NCBI RefSeq assembly: GCF_014646915.1
Contig: NZ_BMOE01000004.1
Location: 1-64,000 of the forward strand
Length of the DNA stretch: 64,000 nucleotides
Origin: Deinococcus aquiradiocola
Lineage (GTDB): Bacteria; Deinococcota; Deinococci; Deinococcales; Deinococcaceae
Direction of reading: 5' to 3'
Both the position numbers and the translations under genes were made by a program. Of the stretch, positions 32,864 through 42,557 are shown one piece after another; position 1 is the first letter of the stretch, and every line of letters begins with the position of its first letter. The notes under the pieces were generated by a model, which worked only from the letters and a program-made list of their open reading frames with translations, had not been told where the DNA came from and made no database searches.

Positions 32864-32980
32864 GCCGCCAGTATGCCCGGCGCGGCTGGGGCGCGTGCCC
32901 CGGCCTGCCGGACGCGTGCGGTCGGGGCGTCCGGGCCGCTGATCCCCTGTGCGGGCGGTCTGGCCGGTAGCATGGGCGGC

Positions 32981-34852
32981 ATGCCTGCCGCCGCGAGTCA
33001 CCGAGGGCGCGCGTGGCGGCCCGCGTGGACGCCGCTCACGGCGCTGCTGCTGCTGGCGTCGCTGCTGTGGAGCGTGGCTTGGCTGGCCGCGCCGTCCGGC
33101 AACGACCTGCTGGTGTACGGCGGGACGCCGCAGGGCGTGATGGCGGCCGTCGCGGCGGCGCAGCAGGGGCAGCGGGTGGTGCTGGCCGTGCCGGGCGACC
33201 AGGTGGGCGGGGTACTGACGCGCGCGTGGCTGACGACGCTCGACATGAGCAGCGGCCCGGACGGGCAGCCGCTGTCGCGCGGGATGGTGCTGGGCCTGTA
33301 CCGGGCGCTGCATCACGACAATTCCTTCGATGTGGGCGAGGCGCAGCGGTACTTCAACGCGCTGCTGCGCTCCCCGCGCGTGCGGGTCCTGACGCGCGTG
33401 CCCGTGCGGGCGGCGGCGGTGACGGGCGGGCGGCTGGGGTGCCCGCTGCTGGGCGGGCCGGGCCACGAGCGGGTGGTGTGCGCCGCGCGGTACGTGGACG
33501 CCAGCGACGGCGCGGACCTCGCGGCGGCGGCGGGCCTGCCGTTCACGCTGGGCCGCGCCGACACCGGGCAGGACGACACGCAGATGGCGGCCGGACTGGT
33601 GTTCCGGGTGGCGGGCGTCGACTGGGCGGGCCTGCAGGCGCGCCTCGCGCGGCCCCCCGGGACGGGCGGGCCGGGGGCGCTGCTGCCCGCGCTGGAGACG
33701 CTCACGGGGCGCAGCCTGGTGGGGCTCGCGGACGTGACGCGCCACTACGTGCCGAGCAACCAGGCGCGCTTCGTGCTGCGCGGCCTGAACGGTGCCCGTC
33801 AGGACGACGGGACGCTGCTCGTGAACGCGCTGCTGATGCTGAACGTGGACGGCACGTCGCCCGCCTCGGTGCGGGACGCGCACGCCTCCGCCGAGGGAGA
33901 GGCGCGGCGCGTGGTGGCGTTCCTGCGCGCCAGCGTCCCGGAGGCCTTCGGGCACGCGCGGTACGCCGGGGCCGCACCGGAACTGTACCTGCGGGAGACG
34001 CGGCACCTGGTGGGCACGTCCCGCCTGCATGCGGACGACGTGTTCTACGGGCGGCACTTCCCGGACCGGGTCGCGGTGGGCGCGTACCCGCTCGACGGGC
34101 AGCAGTACCGTCCGGCCGAGACGCCCTTCCTGATCGGTCACCCCGCGCCGTACGAGGTGCCGTACCGGACGCTGCTGCCGCGCCGGGTCGGGAACCTGCT
34201 GGTGGTGTCGCAGGCGGCGTCGTTCGACAGCGTGGCGGCCTTCTCGGCCAGGGTCGCGCCGCTGCAGATGACGCTGGGCGAGGCGGCGGGCCTCGCGTCG
34301 GCCGTCGCGTCCGTCACGCACCGGGACTACGCGGCGCTCTCGTCGGGGCCGCTGCTGGCGGTGCTGCAGGGTGGGCTGGCGCGGCGCGGGAACCTGCTGC
34401 ACGCACCGGAGTCGCCGCAGGCGCTCGCGTGCCGGGACCGGTCGGCGGCCGGGTACGCGCAGGCGGTGGCGCTGCTCCGGCGCGGCCTGATGACCGCCCC
34501 GTACTACTACTTCGGGTGCCTGAACCTGCAGGACCGCGAGACGGGCACGGTGTTCCTCGCGGACCTGCAGCACGGCCTGACACGCACGCAGCTGGCCGTG
34601 CCGGAACGGCAGGCGACGCTCGGGTGGCTGCGCGGGTACTACCAGGACCTGCCGGACACGCCGGTCCGGGAGGCGGACGTGGACGCGCTCCTGACGCTGC
34701 TGCGCCTCCCGCTGCCCGGTTCGCCCGGCGGGGCAGGGCCGCTCACGCGGGCGCAGGCCGCGCAGCTGCGCGCACGGGTGCTGAGCGTCTCCGCGCCGCG
34801 CCTGCCGGGCCTGTGCCTGCCGAACACCGGGCGCTGCAGCGAGGGCAGGTGA
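32981..34852 (+). CDS. Secreted or membrane-anchored FAD-dependent oxidoreductase
   Basis: A 623-residue protein of the FAD_oxidored type (PF12831). Residues 13-34 form a hydrophobic signal or anchor. Directly after it comes the dinucleotide-binding fold LLVYGGTPQGVMAAVAAAQQG with QVGGVLT. The C-terminal half contains LLPRRVGNLLVVSQAAS, seen in this family. The ATG at 32981 follows TAGCAT by seven bases. Substrate unknown. It is divergent from mqnB and ends 21 bp from the convergent transglutaminase gene. Confidence 0.78.
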   Translation: MPAAASHRGRAWRPAWTPLTALLLLASLLWSVAWLAAPSGNDLLVYGGTPQGVMAAVAAAQQGQRVVLAVPGDQVGGVLTRAWLTTLDMSSGPDGQPLSRGMVLGLYRALHHDNSFDVGEAQRYFNALLRSPRVRVLTRVPVRAAAVTGGRLGCPLLGGPGHERVVCAARYVDASDGADLAAAAGLPFTLGRADTGQDDTQMAAGLVFRVAGVDWAGLQARLARPPGTGGPGALLPALETLTGRSLVGLADVTRHYVPSNQARFVLRGLNGARQDDGTLLVNALLMLNVDGTSPASVRDAHASAEGEARRVVAFLRASVPEAFGHARYAGAAPELYLRETRHLVGTSRLHADDVFYGRHFPDRVAVGAYPLDGQQYRPAETPFLIGHPAPYEVPYRTLLPRRVGNLLVVSQAASFDSVAAFSARVAPLQMTLGEAAGLASAVASVTHRDYAALSSGPLLAVLQGGLARRGNLLHAPESPQALACRDRSAAGYAQAVALLRRGLMTAPYYYFGCLNLQDRETGTVFLADLQHGLTRTQLAVPERQATLGWLRGYYQDLPDTPVREADVDALLTLLRLPLPGSPGGAGPLTRAQAAQLRARVLSVSAPRLPGLCLPNTGRCSEGR

Positions 34853-34873
34853 GCCGGGGCACGTGCGCGGCGT

Positions 34874-36889
34874 TCAGGGGCGGCGGACGCGGCGGACGCG
34901 GGCGCGGAACTCGCGGAGCTGGGCGGGCGTGACGGGCATGGGGCCGTAGCGGAGCTTCAGGTACGTCTGCGTGACGTCGTTCAGGTCGTCGGAGCGGTGC
35001 GGGTACTGGCGTTCGGCGCGGCGCTGGTACTCCAGGGGCGTCTCGGCCGGGTCGTGCGGGAGACGCAGGCGCGCGCCGAGGTCGCGGTACGCGAGCAGCA
35101 GGGGGTCGCCGTGGCGGCGGGACCGGACCCACAGGACCGGCAGGACGGCCAGCACGAGCAGCAGGACGAGCATCACGGCGTAGCGCGCGCCGCCGACCGC
35201 GCCCAGCCCGAGCCGCGTGAGGAGGCTCTGCTGGCGGGTGGCGTCGTACCCGATCACCCACTCGTTCCAGGCGTTCTGGAGGGCGTCGAGGCGCAGGCGC
35301 AGGCCGGGCAGCACACCGCGTCCGCTTTCCAGACCGCCCGCCGCGTCAGGCAGGGCCGCCGCGAGGCCCCCCTGCAGGCGGGCGGGCGACACGGCGGCGG
35401 TCGGGTCGACGCGCACCCAGCCCTGCCCGGCCAGCCAGACTTCCACCCAGGCGTGCGCGTCGGCCTGCCGCACGATCAGGTACGGCCTGCCGCCCGTGCC
35501 GGCGTTCTCGGTGCCGCCCAGGTAGCCGGTCACGAGGCGGGCGGGCACGCCGCTGACGCGCATCAGGAACGCGAAGCTGCTCGCGAAGTGCTCGCAGAAG
35601 CCCTGCCGGGTGCTGTACAGCAACTCGTCGACCGGGTCGGCGCTCGTGAGGAGCGGCGGGCTGAGCGTGTACTGCAGCCTGTCCTGCTGGAAGAAGCGGT
35701 ACGCGGCCTGCACGCGCTGCGCGGGCGGCAGGTTCGCCCAGCTGCGCGCGAGGGTGCGGGCGCGCGGGTTGCCGATCTGCGGGACGACGAGGTTCAGGTC
35801 GAGCTGTTCGCGGCTGGCGTCCTGCCCGTACGTGAAGCGCGTGACGGCCTGCAGGTCGATCTGGCGGCGGGTGTTCACGCCGCCCGGCACGACGAGCTGC
35901 AGGTTGCCGGTGATGTTCAGGCCGGCGGGGACGTTGGCGGGCACGTCGAGCGCGAGTGCCCACGGCTGGTTGCTCGGTTCGAGCGTGAGGCGGTACGTGT
36001 ACACGGGGCCGTCGCCCTGGGCGCGCGGGAAGCCGAAGCGGGCGGGCCGCAGGCTCCAGCGGCGTCCGTCGTAGCCTTCGAGGACCGGGCCGCGCCAGTA
36101 GCGGTCCTGGACGGGCGGTACGCGGCCCTGGAAGGTCGCGCGGAACGCGACGGAGTTGTCCTGCGCGAGTGAGCTGACGGTGCCCGGCTCGACCGAGTCG
36201 CCCAGGCCGGTCCTGCTGCCGCTCTTGCTGGTGACGGGCATCTGCCACAGTGGGCCGTCGGGTCTGGGGAACAGCACGAACAGCACGACCGTGAGCGGCG
36301 CGGCCTGCAGCAGCAGGAGTGCGGAGCGGCGCAGGGCGCGGCCGGGCCGGACGGTGGCGGGCGGCCCGCCGGGGCGCGCCCAGAGGGTGAGGCAGGCGGT
36401 GAGGGCGGCGGCGCACAGCAGGGTGTACACGGCGACGCTGACGTTCTGGTCGAAGAAGAACACGCAGGCGGTCGTGAAGTACCCGAGCAGCACGAGCAGC
36501 AGCGCGTCGCGGCGGCGGGACGTTTCGAGGGTCTTGAGCGCCACGAGGAGCAGCAGCATGGCGGTCCCGCCGTCCCGGCCCGCGAGGGTGGTGTACACGC
36601 CGACGAGGGCGCGGCCCACGAGGAGCGCCACCACGATCAGCGTCCAGGCGGGCGGGGCCTTGCCGCCGCGCACGGCGAGGGCGGCGCGCGCGCCGAGCAG
36701 CACGAGCAGCAGGGCGTTCAGCCAGAGCGGCTGGTGCGGCCAGTACGGCAGCATGGTGAGGGCCAGCGTGAGGAGCGTCGCGAGGAGTGGCGCGGTGGGG
36801 AGCGGGCCTTCGGGGGCGGGCGTCCGGGCGCGCAGGGACAGGAAGGGCCGGGTGGGCGCGGTGCGTGCGGTGGTGGGCGGGACGGTCAC
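34874..36889 (-). CDS. TgpA-like membrane transglutaminase (DUF3488 + transglutaminase core)
   Basis: A 671-residue membrane protein. The N-terminal 200 residues hold about six hydrophobic helices, followed by an extracytoplasmic transglutaminase-like domain with the triad visible as GFCEHFASSFAFLMR (Cys), DAHAWVEVW (His) and WVRVDPTAAV (Asp). One more membrane helix follows, then a DUF4129-like tail. The GTG start at 36889 overlaps the DUF58 stop. The gene set MoxR-DUF58-TgpA is a common operon thought to assist assembly or maturation of surface proteins; the acceptor is unknown. Confidence 0.88.
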   Translation of the reverse strand: MTVPPTTARTAPTRPFLSLRARTPAPEGPLPTAPLLATLLTLALTMLPYWPHQPLWLNALLLVLLGARAALAVRGGKAPPAWTLIVVALLVGRALVGVYTTLAGRDGGTAMLLLLVALKTLETSRRRDALLLVLLGYFTTACVFFFDQNVSVAVYTLLCAAALTACLTLWARPGGPPATVRPGRALRRSALLLLQAAPLTVVLFVLFPRPDGPLWQMPVTSKSGSRTGLGDSVEPGTVSSLAQDNSVAFRATFQGRVPPVQDRYWRGPVLEGYDGRRWSLRPARFGFPRAQGDGPVYTYRLTLEPSNQPWALALDVPANVPAGLNITGNLQLVVPGGVNTRRQIDLQAVTRFTYGQDASREQLDLNLVVPQIGNPRARTLARSWANLPPAQRVQAAYRFFQQDRLQYTLSPPLLTSADPVDELLYSTRQGFCEHFASSFAFLMRVSGVPARLVTGYLGGTENAGTGGRPYLIVRQADAHAWVEVWLAGQGWVRVDPTAAVSPARLQGGLAAALPDAAGGLESGRGVLPGLRLRLDALQNAWNEWVIGYDATRQQSLLTRLGLGAVGGARYAVMLVLLLVLAVLPVLWVRSRRHGDPLLLAYRDLGARLRLPHDPAETPLEYQRRAERQYPHRSDDLNDVTQTYLKLRYGPMPVTPAQLREFRARVRRVRRP

Positions 36890-37866
36890 GGGCGCTCCCA
36901 CGGCCAGCGGCTCCTGGGGGCGGGCGGGAGGGTGCGGCCGTGCCGGGCGAGCAGCGTGAGGGCCTGCCGGACCTGCGTTTCGCCGTGGTCGAGCGCGAGG
37001 CGCGTGCCGGGCAGGTCGAGGGTGAAGGGCGCGCCGAGCCGTTCGGCGTGCAGCACCCAGGCGCACAGGCGCGAGAGGCGCGCCTCGGTGTCCCCGGCCT
37101 CCCTCGTGCTGTCCCAGCCGAGGGCGAGGGCGGCGGTGGCGGGCGCGTCGTACGTGCGGGTGAGGAGCGTGCCGGTGCGGGCCGCCTGCTTCCACGCGAT
37201 GCGGCGGGGCGCGTCGCCGGGCCGGTACTCGCGCAGGCCGTGCACTTCCTCCTCTCCGGCGCTGCGGCGCTCGCTGACGCCGCTGCCCTGGACGGGCGCG
37301 GCGGGCGGCGGGGGCGCGTCCACTTCCGGGGCGGGCAGGACGAGCACCTCACGCAGGAGCGGCTGGCCGCCCCGGTCACGGGCGGGGTACGTGCTGGAGC
37401 GCCACAGGCCGAGCGGATCGTGCGCCTCGCAGCGCACGGTGGGCAGGTGCTGCGGGCCGCGCGGCAGGGCGGGCAGCGTCAGGGTGGCGCGCCCTGGGCC
37501 GTCCAGCCACTGCAGGTCCGGTCCGGCACGCACGCCCACCACGCCCCCTGCGGGTGGGGCGTCCAGCGTGACGTGCAGCTGGCCGGGCCGTCCGGCGAAG
37601 GTGCGGTCCGGGAGGGCGGCGTCGAGCGTCACGCCGTTCAGGGCGCGGGAGGCGTGCACGGCGCACACCACCCACACGCTCAGCAGCAGGAACGTGAGGG
37701 CGTACCCGAGGCTCAGCAGGTAGTTGATGCAGCCGATCAGGGTGAGGAGTGCCACGAGCACGAAGCCACCCCCGAAACGGGTGGGCAGCACGTACACCGG
37801 CGGGGGCCGCCCCGCCTCCTCTGCCGGGCGGGTCGCCGGGGCGCCGCTGGCCGTGGGGCTGCTCAT
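36886..37866 (-). CDS. DUF58 domain membrane protein
   Basis: A 326-residue protein with two N-terminal membrane helices (residues 32-75) and a DUF58 domain marked by EEVHGLREYRPGDAPRRIAWKQAARTGTLLTR. DUF58 is related to von Willebrand A domains and partners with MoxR ATPases. The ATG at 37866 overlaps the moxR stop (ATGA). It is the middle gene of a three-gene operon. Confidence 0.87.
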   Translation of the reverse strand: MSSPTASGAPATRPAEEAGRPPPVYVLPTRFGGGFVLVALLTLIGCINYLLSLGYALTFLLLSVWVVCAVHASRALNGVTLDAALPDRTFAGRPGQLHVTLDAPPAGGVVGVRAGPDLQWLDGPGRATLTLPALPRGPQHLPTVRCEAHDPLGLWRSSTYPARDRGGQPLLREVLVLPAPEVDAPPPPAAPVQGSGVSERRSAGEEEVHGLREYRPGDAPRRIAWKQAARTGTLLTRTYDAPATAALALGWDSTREAGDTEARLSRLCAWVLHAERLGAPFTLDLPGTRLALDHGETQVRQALTLLARHGRTLPPAPRSRWPWERP

Positions 37867-38789
37867 GGGAGCGGCACGCCCGCCATCAGGCGCGCGACCG
37901 CGTCCGGGTCGGGCAGTCCGCTCGCGCGGTTCGGCAGGCGGTGCGTGGCGAGCGCCGGGAACACGGCCTTCACGTCGTCCGGCCAGACGCTCGCGCGGCC
38001 GTCCAGCCACGCCCATGCGCGGCTCGCGGCGACAAGGCCCAGCGCGGCGCGCGGGCTGAGTCCGGCACTGAAGTGCGTGGAGTCGCGCGTGGCTTTCACG
38101 AGCAGCTGCACGTAGTCGATCAGGGCGCCCGAGACGTGCACGGCGTTCACCTCGCGGCGGGCGGCGTCCAGTTCGTCGGGCGTGACGGCCGCCTGCAGGG
38201 CCTGCGCGGCGGCGCGGCGACCGCCGGACAGCAGCAGTTCACGTTCCGCGCGCGGGTCGGGGTAGCCGAGCGTGACGGTCAGCAGGAAGCGGTCCAGCTG
38301 CGCTTCGGGCAGCGGGAAGGTCCCGTGGTGCGCGGCGGGGTTCTGCGTGGCGATCACGAAGAACGGGGCGGGCAGGGGGCGCGTCTCGCCGTCCACGCTG
38401 ACCTGACGTTCCTCCATCGCTTCGAGCAGGGCGGACTGCGTGCGGGGCGTGGCGCGGTTCAGTTCGTCGGCCAGCAGCAGCTGCGTGAAGACCGGGCCGG
38501 GATGGAAGCGGAAGGTGCCCGCGTCGCGCTCGAAGATGCTCACGCCGATCAGGTCGGCAGGCAGCAGGTCGCTCGTGAACTGCACCCGTCCGAAGTGCAG
38601 GCCGAGCGTCGCGGCGAGCGCGTACGCGAGCGTCGTCTTGCCGACGCCCGGCATGTCCTCGATGAGCAGGTGCCCGCCCGCCAGCAGGCACGTGAGCGCC
38701 AGCCGGACGGGCGTGGATTTGCCCAGGATCACGCCGTCGAGCTGCTGCAGGGCGCGGGCGAAGGTGGGCGCGGCGGTCGTGACGGTCAT
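37863..38789 (-). CDS. MoxR-family AAA+ ATPase
   Basis: A 308-residue AAA+ protein: Walker A EDMPGVGKTT, Walker B LLLADELNRA, sensor ATQNPAAHHGTFPLPEAQLDRF. It likely acts as a chaperone for the DUF58 partner encoded next. The ATG at 38789 follows TACGCT by seven bases, so the operon message appears leaderless. Confidence 0.92.
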   Translation of the reverse strand: MTVTTAAPTFARALQQLDGVILGKSTPVRLALTCLLAGGHLLIEDMPGVGKTTLAYALAATLGLHFGRVQFTSDLLPADLIGVSIFERDAGTFRFHPGPVFTQLLLADELNRATPRTQSALLEAMEERQVSVDGETRPLPAPFFVIATQNPAAHHGTFPLPEAQLDRFLLTVTLGYPDPRAERELLLSGGRRAAAQALQAAVTPDELDAARREVNAVHVSGALIDYVQLLVKATRDSTHFSAGLSPRAALGLVAASRAWAWLDGRASVWPDDVKAVFPALATHRLPNRASGLPDPDAVARLMAGVPLP

Positions 38790-38897
38790 GCCGTGCAGCG
38801 TAGCGGGGCGCGTCTGTCAGGACTCTCGCAGAGCACACGGTCCGGGCCGCGCCGCCCGCAGTGGCGTTCTTCATGTGCGCCCGGTAGCCTGAGCGGC

Positions 38898-39512
38898 ATG
38901 ATGCGCCGTTCGGGGTGTGGGTGCGGGGGTTGCCTGGGCAGCCTGCTGCTGGGAGTGCTGGTCGTGGCGGGGCTCGCGTACTTTCTGGTGTACCGGCCGG
39001 TGCAGGGCTTCCTGACGGGGTTCGGGACGCCCGCCCCGGCGCAGCAGACGCAGGCGCAGCAGGCGGAAACGCAGGCGGCGCTGACGCGCGCGGACGTGCA
39101 GCGGTTCGTACGGGTGCGCCGCAGCGTCCGCACGGCGATGGGCGACAGTTTCAGCGGCGTGGAGAAGGTCTTCCGGGACATTCAGCTGGGGCAGTCGCCG
39201 AACGCCCTGACGGTGCTGGGCGTCCTGCGGGACGCGACCGGCTCGGTCGGCGTGGCGCGCAGAGCGCAGGCGGGCGCGCTCGCCCGGGAAGGCATGACCC
39301 TGAACCGGTACGCGTACGTGCGCGCCGAGGTCAACAGGGCGCTCGGCGTGCCGGACATCGACTTCCAGAAGGTCGCCTCGGCCGTGCGGAGCGGGCAGGT
39401 GCCGGACCTGAACACGTCGGTCCGCCCGCCGGACGCGCGCTCCGCGCCGCTCGTGCAGCCGTTCCGTTCGGAGCTGGAGGTGACCGCGCCGCTCGGTCTG
39501 CTGGGCCTGTAG
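38898..39512 (+). CDS. Hypothetical membrane-anchored protein
   Basis: A 204-residue protein with a Cys/Gly-rich start (MMRRSGCGCGGC), one membrane helix at residues 12-32, a Gln-rich linker and a helical domain to the end. The CGCGGC start resembles small bacterial membrane proteins with the same tail-less anchor; no enzymatic motif is seen. The first ATG follows TAGCCT by seven bases. It is divergent from the moxR operon. Confidence 0.65.
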   Translation: MMRRSGCGCGGCLGSLLLGVLVVAGLAYFLVYRPVQGFLTGFGTPAPAQQTQAQQAETQAALTRADVQRFVRVRRSVRTAMGDSFSGVEKVFRDIQLGQSPNALTVLGVLRDATGSVGVARRAQAGALAREGMTLNRYAYVRAEVNRALGVPDIDFQKVASAVRSGQVPDLNTSVRPPDARSAPLVQPFRSELEVTAPLGLLGL

Positions 39513-39633
39513 TTCCGGCCCTGTGGCGCGCCGGGCAGTTTCATTCCCGGACGCTCCAGCACGACGTTCGCGCGCGCCGCCCGGTCGCCGGGGCATACGG
39601 CGGTGCGGGAGCGGATGGTCTAGAATCTGCGCC

Positions 39634-41562
39634 GTGAAGTCGTCTCCCCTTCCGTTCCCGGTCACGCCGGACGTGGCGCTGCGGCAGCTGGTGGCGCGCG
39701 GCGTGCCGGGCGTCGCGCTGCTGGAGTCGCTGGGCGAGGTGACGTTCCAGTCTCGGTTCACGCTGCTCAGCGCGGCGCCCGTGTCGGTGCGGCACACGCT
39801 GCCGCAGCGTCCGGCGGGCGAAGCGCTGTTCCCGGCGTGGCTGGGCGGCCTGAAGTACGAGGCGGCGCGCGCGTGGGGGTTACCGGCGCACCCGCCGGAC
39901 GGCGAGGCGCAGACGTGGGGCGAGTACCCCTCGGGCATCGTGTGGGACCGCGCGGACGGGAGCGTGCAGGTGGTGGGCGAACCGCACCTCGACTGGGCCG
40001 ACCTGCTCGGCGGCGACGTGCCGCCCGTGCCACCGCTGTCTGTGGGGGCGTTCTCGGCGGACGACCTCTCGTTCCCGGACGGGGTGCTGGCCGTGCAGCA
40101 GGGCATCCTGGCGGGCGAGGTGTACCAGGTGAACCTGTCGCGCGGCGTGACGGCCGCCGCGACCGGGCACCCGCTGGGCGCGTACCTGCGGCTGCGGGAG
40201 GACAACCCCAGTCCGTACATGGCGTTCCTGGACCTGGGGCGCGACGTGATCGTGTCGTGCAGCCCGGAGCGGCTGGTGCGCTGGGAGGGGGACGCGGTGA
40301 GTGCGCGGCCCATCGCGGGGACGCGGGCGCGCGGGGACACGCCGGAACGCGACGCGGCGCTGGAACTGGACCTGCGGACGGACGCCAAGGAGGCGGCCGA
40401 GCACCTGATGCTCACGGACCTGATCCGTCACGACCTGGGGTGGCTGTCCGTGCCGGGCACCGTGAACGTCCCCGAGTACCGGAGCGTGGAGCGTTACAGC
40501 CACGTCATGCATCTGGTGAGCGAGGTGCGCGGGCAGGCGCGGGCGGGCCTGGACGTGGAGGACGTGGTGCGCGCGACGTTTCCCGGTGGGACGATCACGG
40601 GCGCGCCGAAGGAGCGCGTGATGCAGGAGATCGCGGCGCTGGAGCCGGGACCGCGCGGGTGGTACACCGGCAGCGTGGGCGTGCTGAGCGGCGCGCGGGT
40701 GGAACTGAACATCCTGATCCGCACGGCGTCCTTCCGGCGCACGGACGGCGGGAGCGGGTGGCGGGTGGGCGTGCGGGCCGGGGCGGGCATCGTGATGGAT
40801 TCGGACCCGGCCCGCGAGACGCGCGAGACGGTCATCAAGGCGCAGGCGCTGCTGGAGGTGCTGTCCGGCGCTGCGCCCGTGCGTGCGCCGCGCGCGCCGT
40901 CCGTGCAGCGCGGCGAGGCGTGGGCGCCGGCGGCCGTCACGTCGCGGCCCGGCGTGGGGGCGCGCGTGCTGCTGCTCGACAACCACGACTCGTTCACTCA
41001 GAACCTCGCGCACGACCTCGCGGCGCTGGGGGCCGAGGTGACGCTGCGCGACCATCACGCGCCGCTGGCGGACCTGCTGGCCCTGCGGCCGGACGCCGTG
41101 ATGGTCGGGCCGGGCCCGGGCACGCCGCAGTCGTCGGGCGTGACGCTGCCGCTCACGCGCGCGTGCCTGGAGCTGGGGTGGCCGCTGCTGGGCGTGTGCC
41201 TGGGCCATCAGGCGCTCGGGGAGGCGGTGGGCGGGCGGGTGGCGCGGGCGGGCGCGGCGCTGCACGGCATGCCGGAACGCGTACGGCACGGCGGGACGGG
41301 CCTGTTCGCGGGCGTGCCGCAGGGCGCGGTGTTCACGCGGTACCACTCGCTGGTGGTGCGCGACCTGCCGCCGGGCATGGTGACGGCCACCTCGGCGGAC
41401 GGGGAGGTCATGGCGATGCAGGTGCCGGGGCGGCCCGCGTGGGGCGTGCAGTTCCACCCGGAGAGCCTGCTGAGCGGTCATGGGCGGCACCTGCTGGGGA
41501 ACTGGCTGACGCTGGTCCGGCCGGGCGTGCCGGGGGAGGCGAGTGCCGTCCCTGCCCGCTGA
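39634..41562 (+). CDS. Fused aminodeoxychorismate (or anthranilate) synthase, component I + glutamine amidotransferase
   Basis: A 642-residue fusion. Residues 1-420 are the chorismate-binding domain (NPSPYMAFLDLG, RPIAGTRARG, HLMLTDLIRHDLG, FPGGTITGAPKERVM). Residues about 450-640 are a class I glutamine amidotransferase with LLLDNHDSFTQNL, catalytic Cys in GVCLGHQALG and VQFHPES. The pabC-like gene directly downstream argues for p-aminobenzoate (folate) synthesis, but the PIAGT motif is the one usual in TrpE; many PabB proteins have PIKGT. The GTG at 39634 lies seven bases after TAGAAT. Confidence 0.85.
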   Translation: MKSSPLPFPVTPDVALRQLVARGVPGVALLESLGEVTFQSRFTLLSAAPVSVRHTLPQRPAGEALFPAWLGGLKYEAARAWGLPAHPPDGEAQTWGEYPSGIVWDRADGSVQVVGEPHLDWADLLGGDVPPVPPLSVGAFSADDLSFPDGVLAVQQGILAGEVYQVNLSRGVTAAATGHPLGAYLRLREDNPSPYMAFLDLGRDVIVSCSPERLVRWEGDAVSARPIAGTRARGDTPERDAALELDLRTDAKEAAEHLMLTDLIRHDLGWLSVPGTVNVPEYRSVERYSHVMHLVSEVRGQARAGLDVEDVVRATFPGGTITGAPKERVMQEIAALEPGPRGWYTGSVGVLSGARVELNILIRTASFRRTDGGSGWRVGVRAGAGIVMDSDPARETRETVIKAQALLEVLSGAAPVRAPRAPSVQRGEAWAPAAVTSRPGVGARVLLLDNHDSFTQNLAHDLAALGAEVTLRDHHAPLADLLALRPDAVMVGPGPGTPQSSGVTLPLTRACLELGWPLLGVCLGHQALGEAVGGRVARAGAALHGMPERVRHGGTGLFAGVPQGAVFTRYHSLVVRDLPPGMVTATSADGEVMAMQVPGRPAWGVQFHPESLLSGHGRHLLGNWLTLVRPGVPGEASAVPAR

Positions 41563-42253
41563 GTTCGGGAGCGCGTGGCTGCACGGCCTGAGTGCGTTCA
41601 GCACCGTCCGCACGCGGGCAGGCGCGCCGCTGCTGCTGGACGCGCACCTGGATCGGCTGGCGGGCACGTGCGCGCTGCTGGGCCTGCCCGCCCCGGACCC
41701 GCAGGTCCCGGCGCTGGACACCGCGCTGCCGTGGGGTCTGCTGCGGCTCACGGTGACGCCGGACGGCACGTACCACAGCCACCGGCCACTCCCCGCGCAG
41801 TCCGTGCCGCAGACGGGCGCGGCCGTCTGGTGGGGGGACGCGCAGGTGCACCCGCTGCTGGGCCTGCACAAGACCGGCAACTACGTGCCGTACCTGCTGG
41901 CGGCGCGGGACGCGGCCGGGAGGGGCGCGCTGGAGGGTCTGCTGTCGGACGCGGCGGGCTGCGCGGTGGACGGGTCGCGGTCGGGCCTGCTGCTGAGGTC
42001 CGGCCGTGAATTCCTCGTGCCGGACGGCGGGCTGCCCAGCGTCACGCGGGCCGCGTGGCTGGCCGAGCTGGGCGTGCAGGCGCGCCCGGTGCCGGTGACG
42101 CCTGGGGTGCTGCGCGGCGCGGACCGGGTGTGGCTGTGCGGGGCGGGGCTGGGCGTCGTCCCGGTCGGGCAGGTGAGCGCGTCCGGCTGGACGCGGGCGT
42201 TCACGGCACAGTGGCCGGTCACGCGTCACCCGGCGCTGGTGCCGCCCGCCTGA
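41543..42253 (+). CDS. pabC: Aminotransferase class IV, aminodeoxychorismate lyase-like
   Basis: A 236-residue PLP-fold enzyme that would release p-aminobenzoate and pyruvate from aminodeoxychorismate. The PLP lysine is expected in HKTGNYVPYLLA, and AFSTVRTRAGAPLLLDAHLDRL is the usual N-terminal motif. It is short for the family. It overlaps the synthase gene by 20 bases, with GGGGGAGG just before the GTG start, so the two are coupled. Confidence 0.8.
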   Translation: MPSLPAEFGSAWLHGLSAFSTVRTRAGAPLLLDAHLDRLAGTCALLGLPAPDPQVPALDTALPWGLLRLTVTPDGTYHSHRPLPAQSVPQTGAAVWWGDAQVHPLLGLHKTGNYVPYLLAARDAAGRGALEGLLSDAAGCAVDGSRSGLLLRSGREFLVPDGGLPSVTRAAWLAELGVQARPVPVTPGVLRGADRVWLCGAGLGVVPVGQVSASGWTRAFTAQWPVTRHPALVPPA

Positions 42254-42270
42254 ACAGGCGGCCACCGGGG

Positions 42271-42306
42271 GCAAGGAAAACCGCCCGGCGCGGTGGCCGG
42301 GCGGTC
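42271..42306 (-). terminator. Terminator of tRNA-Glu
   Basis: ACCGCCCGGC/GCCGGGCGGT (42280-42289 with 42296-42305). On the minus strand it is followed by TTTTCC. It may also stop the convergent pabC message. Confidence 0.65.
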
Positions 42307-42309
42307 TGG

Positions 42310-42384
<75 letters not shown>

Positions 42385-42557
42385 GCCTGGTGGTGCTTGT
42401 GTCCCGCACGTTGCGAGCAACGGACGGCGTTAGGAGCGGCGATCAGACTAGCTGCCCGTCCCGCGTTTGTCAAGGTGAGGTGCGGCAGTCCCACCCTGCA
42501 CGCGGTGGCGGGCCGTCCCATCACGGCCAGTCGGTTCCGCCGGCCCGTGTGGTGAGG

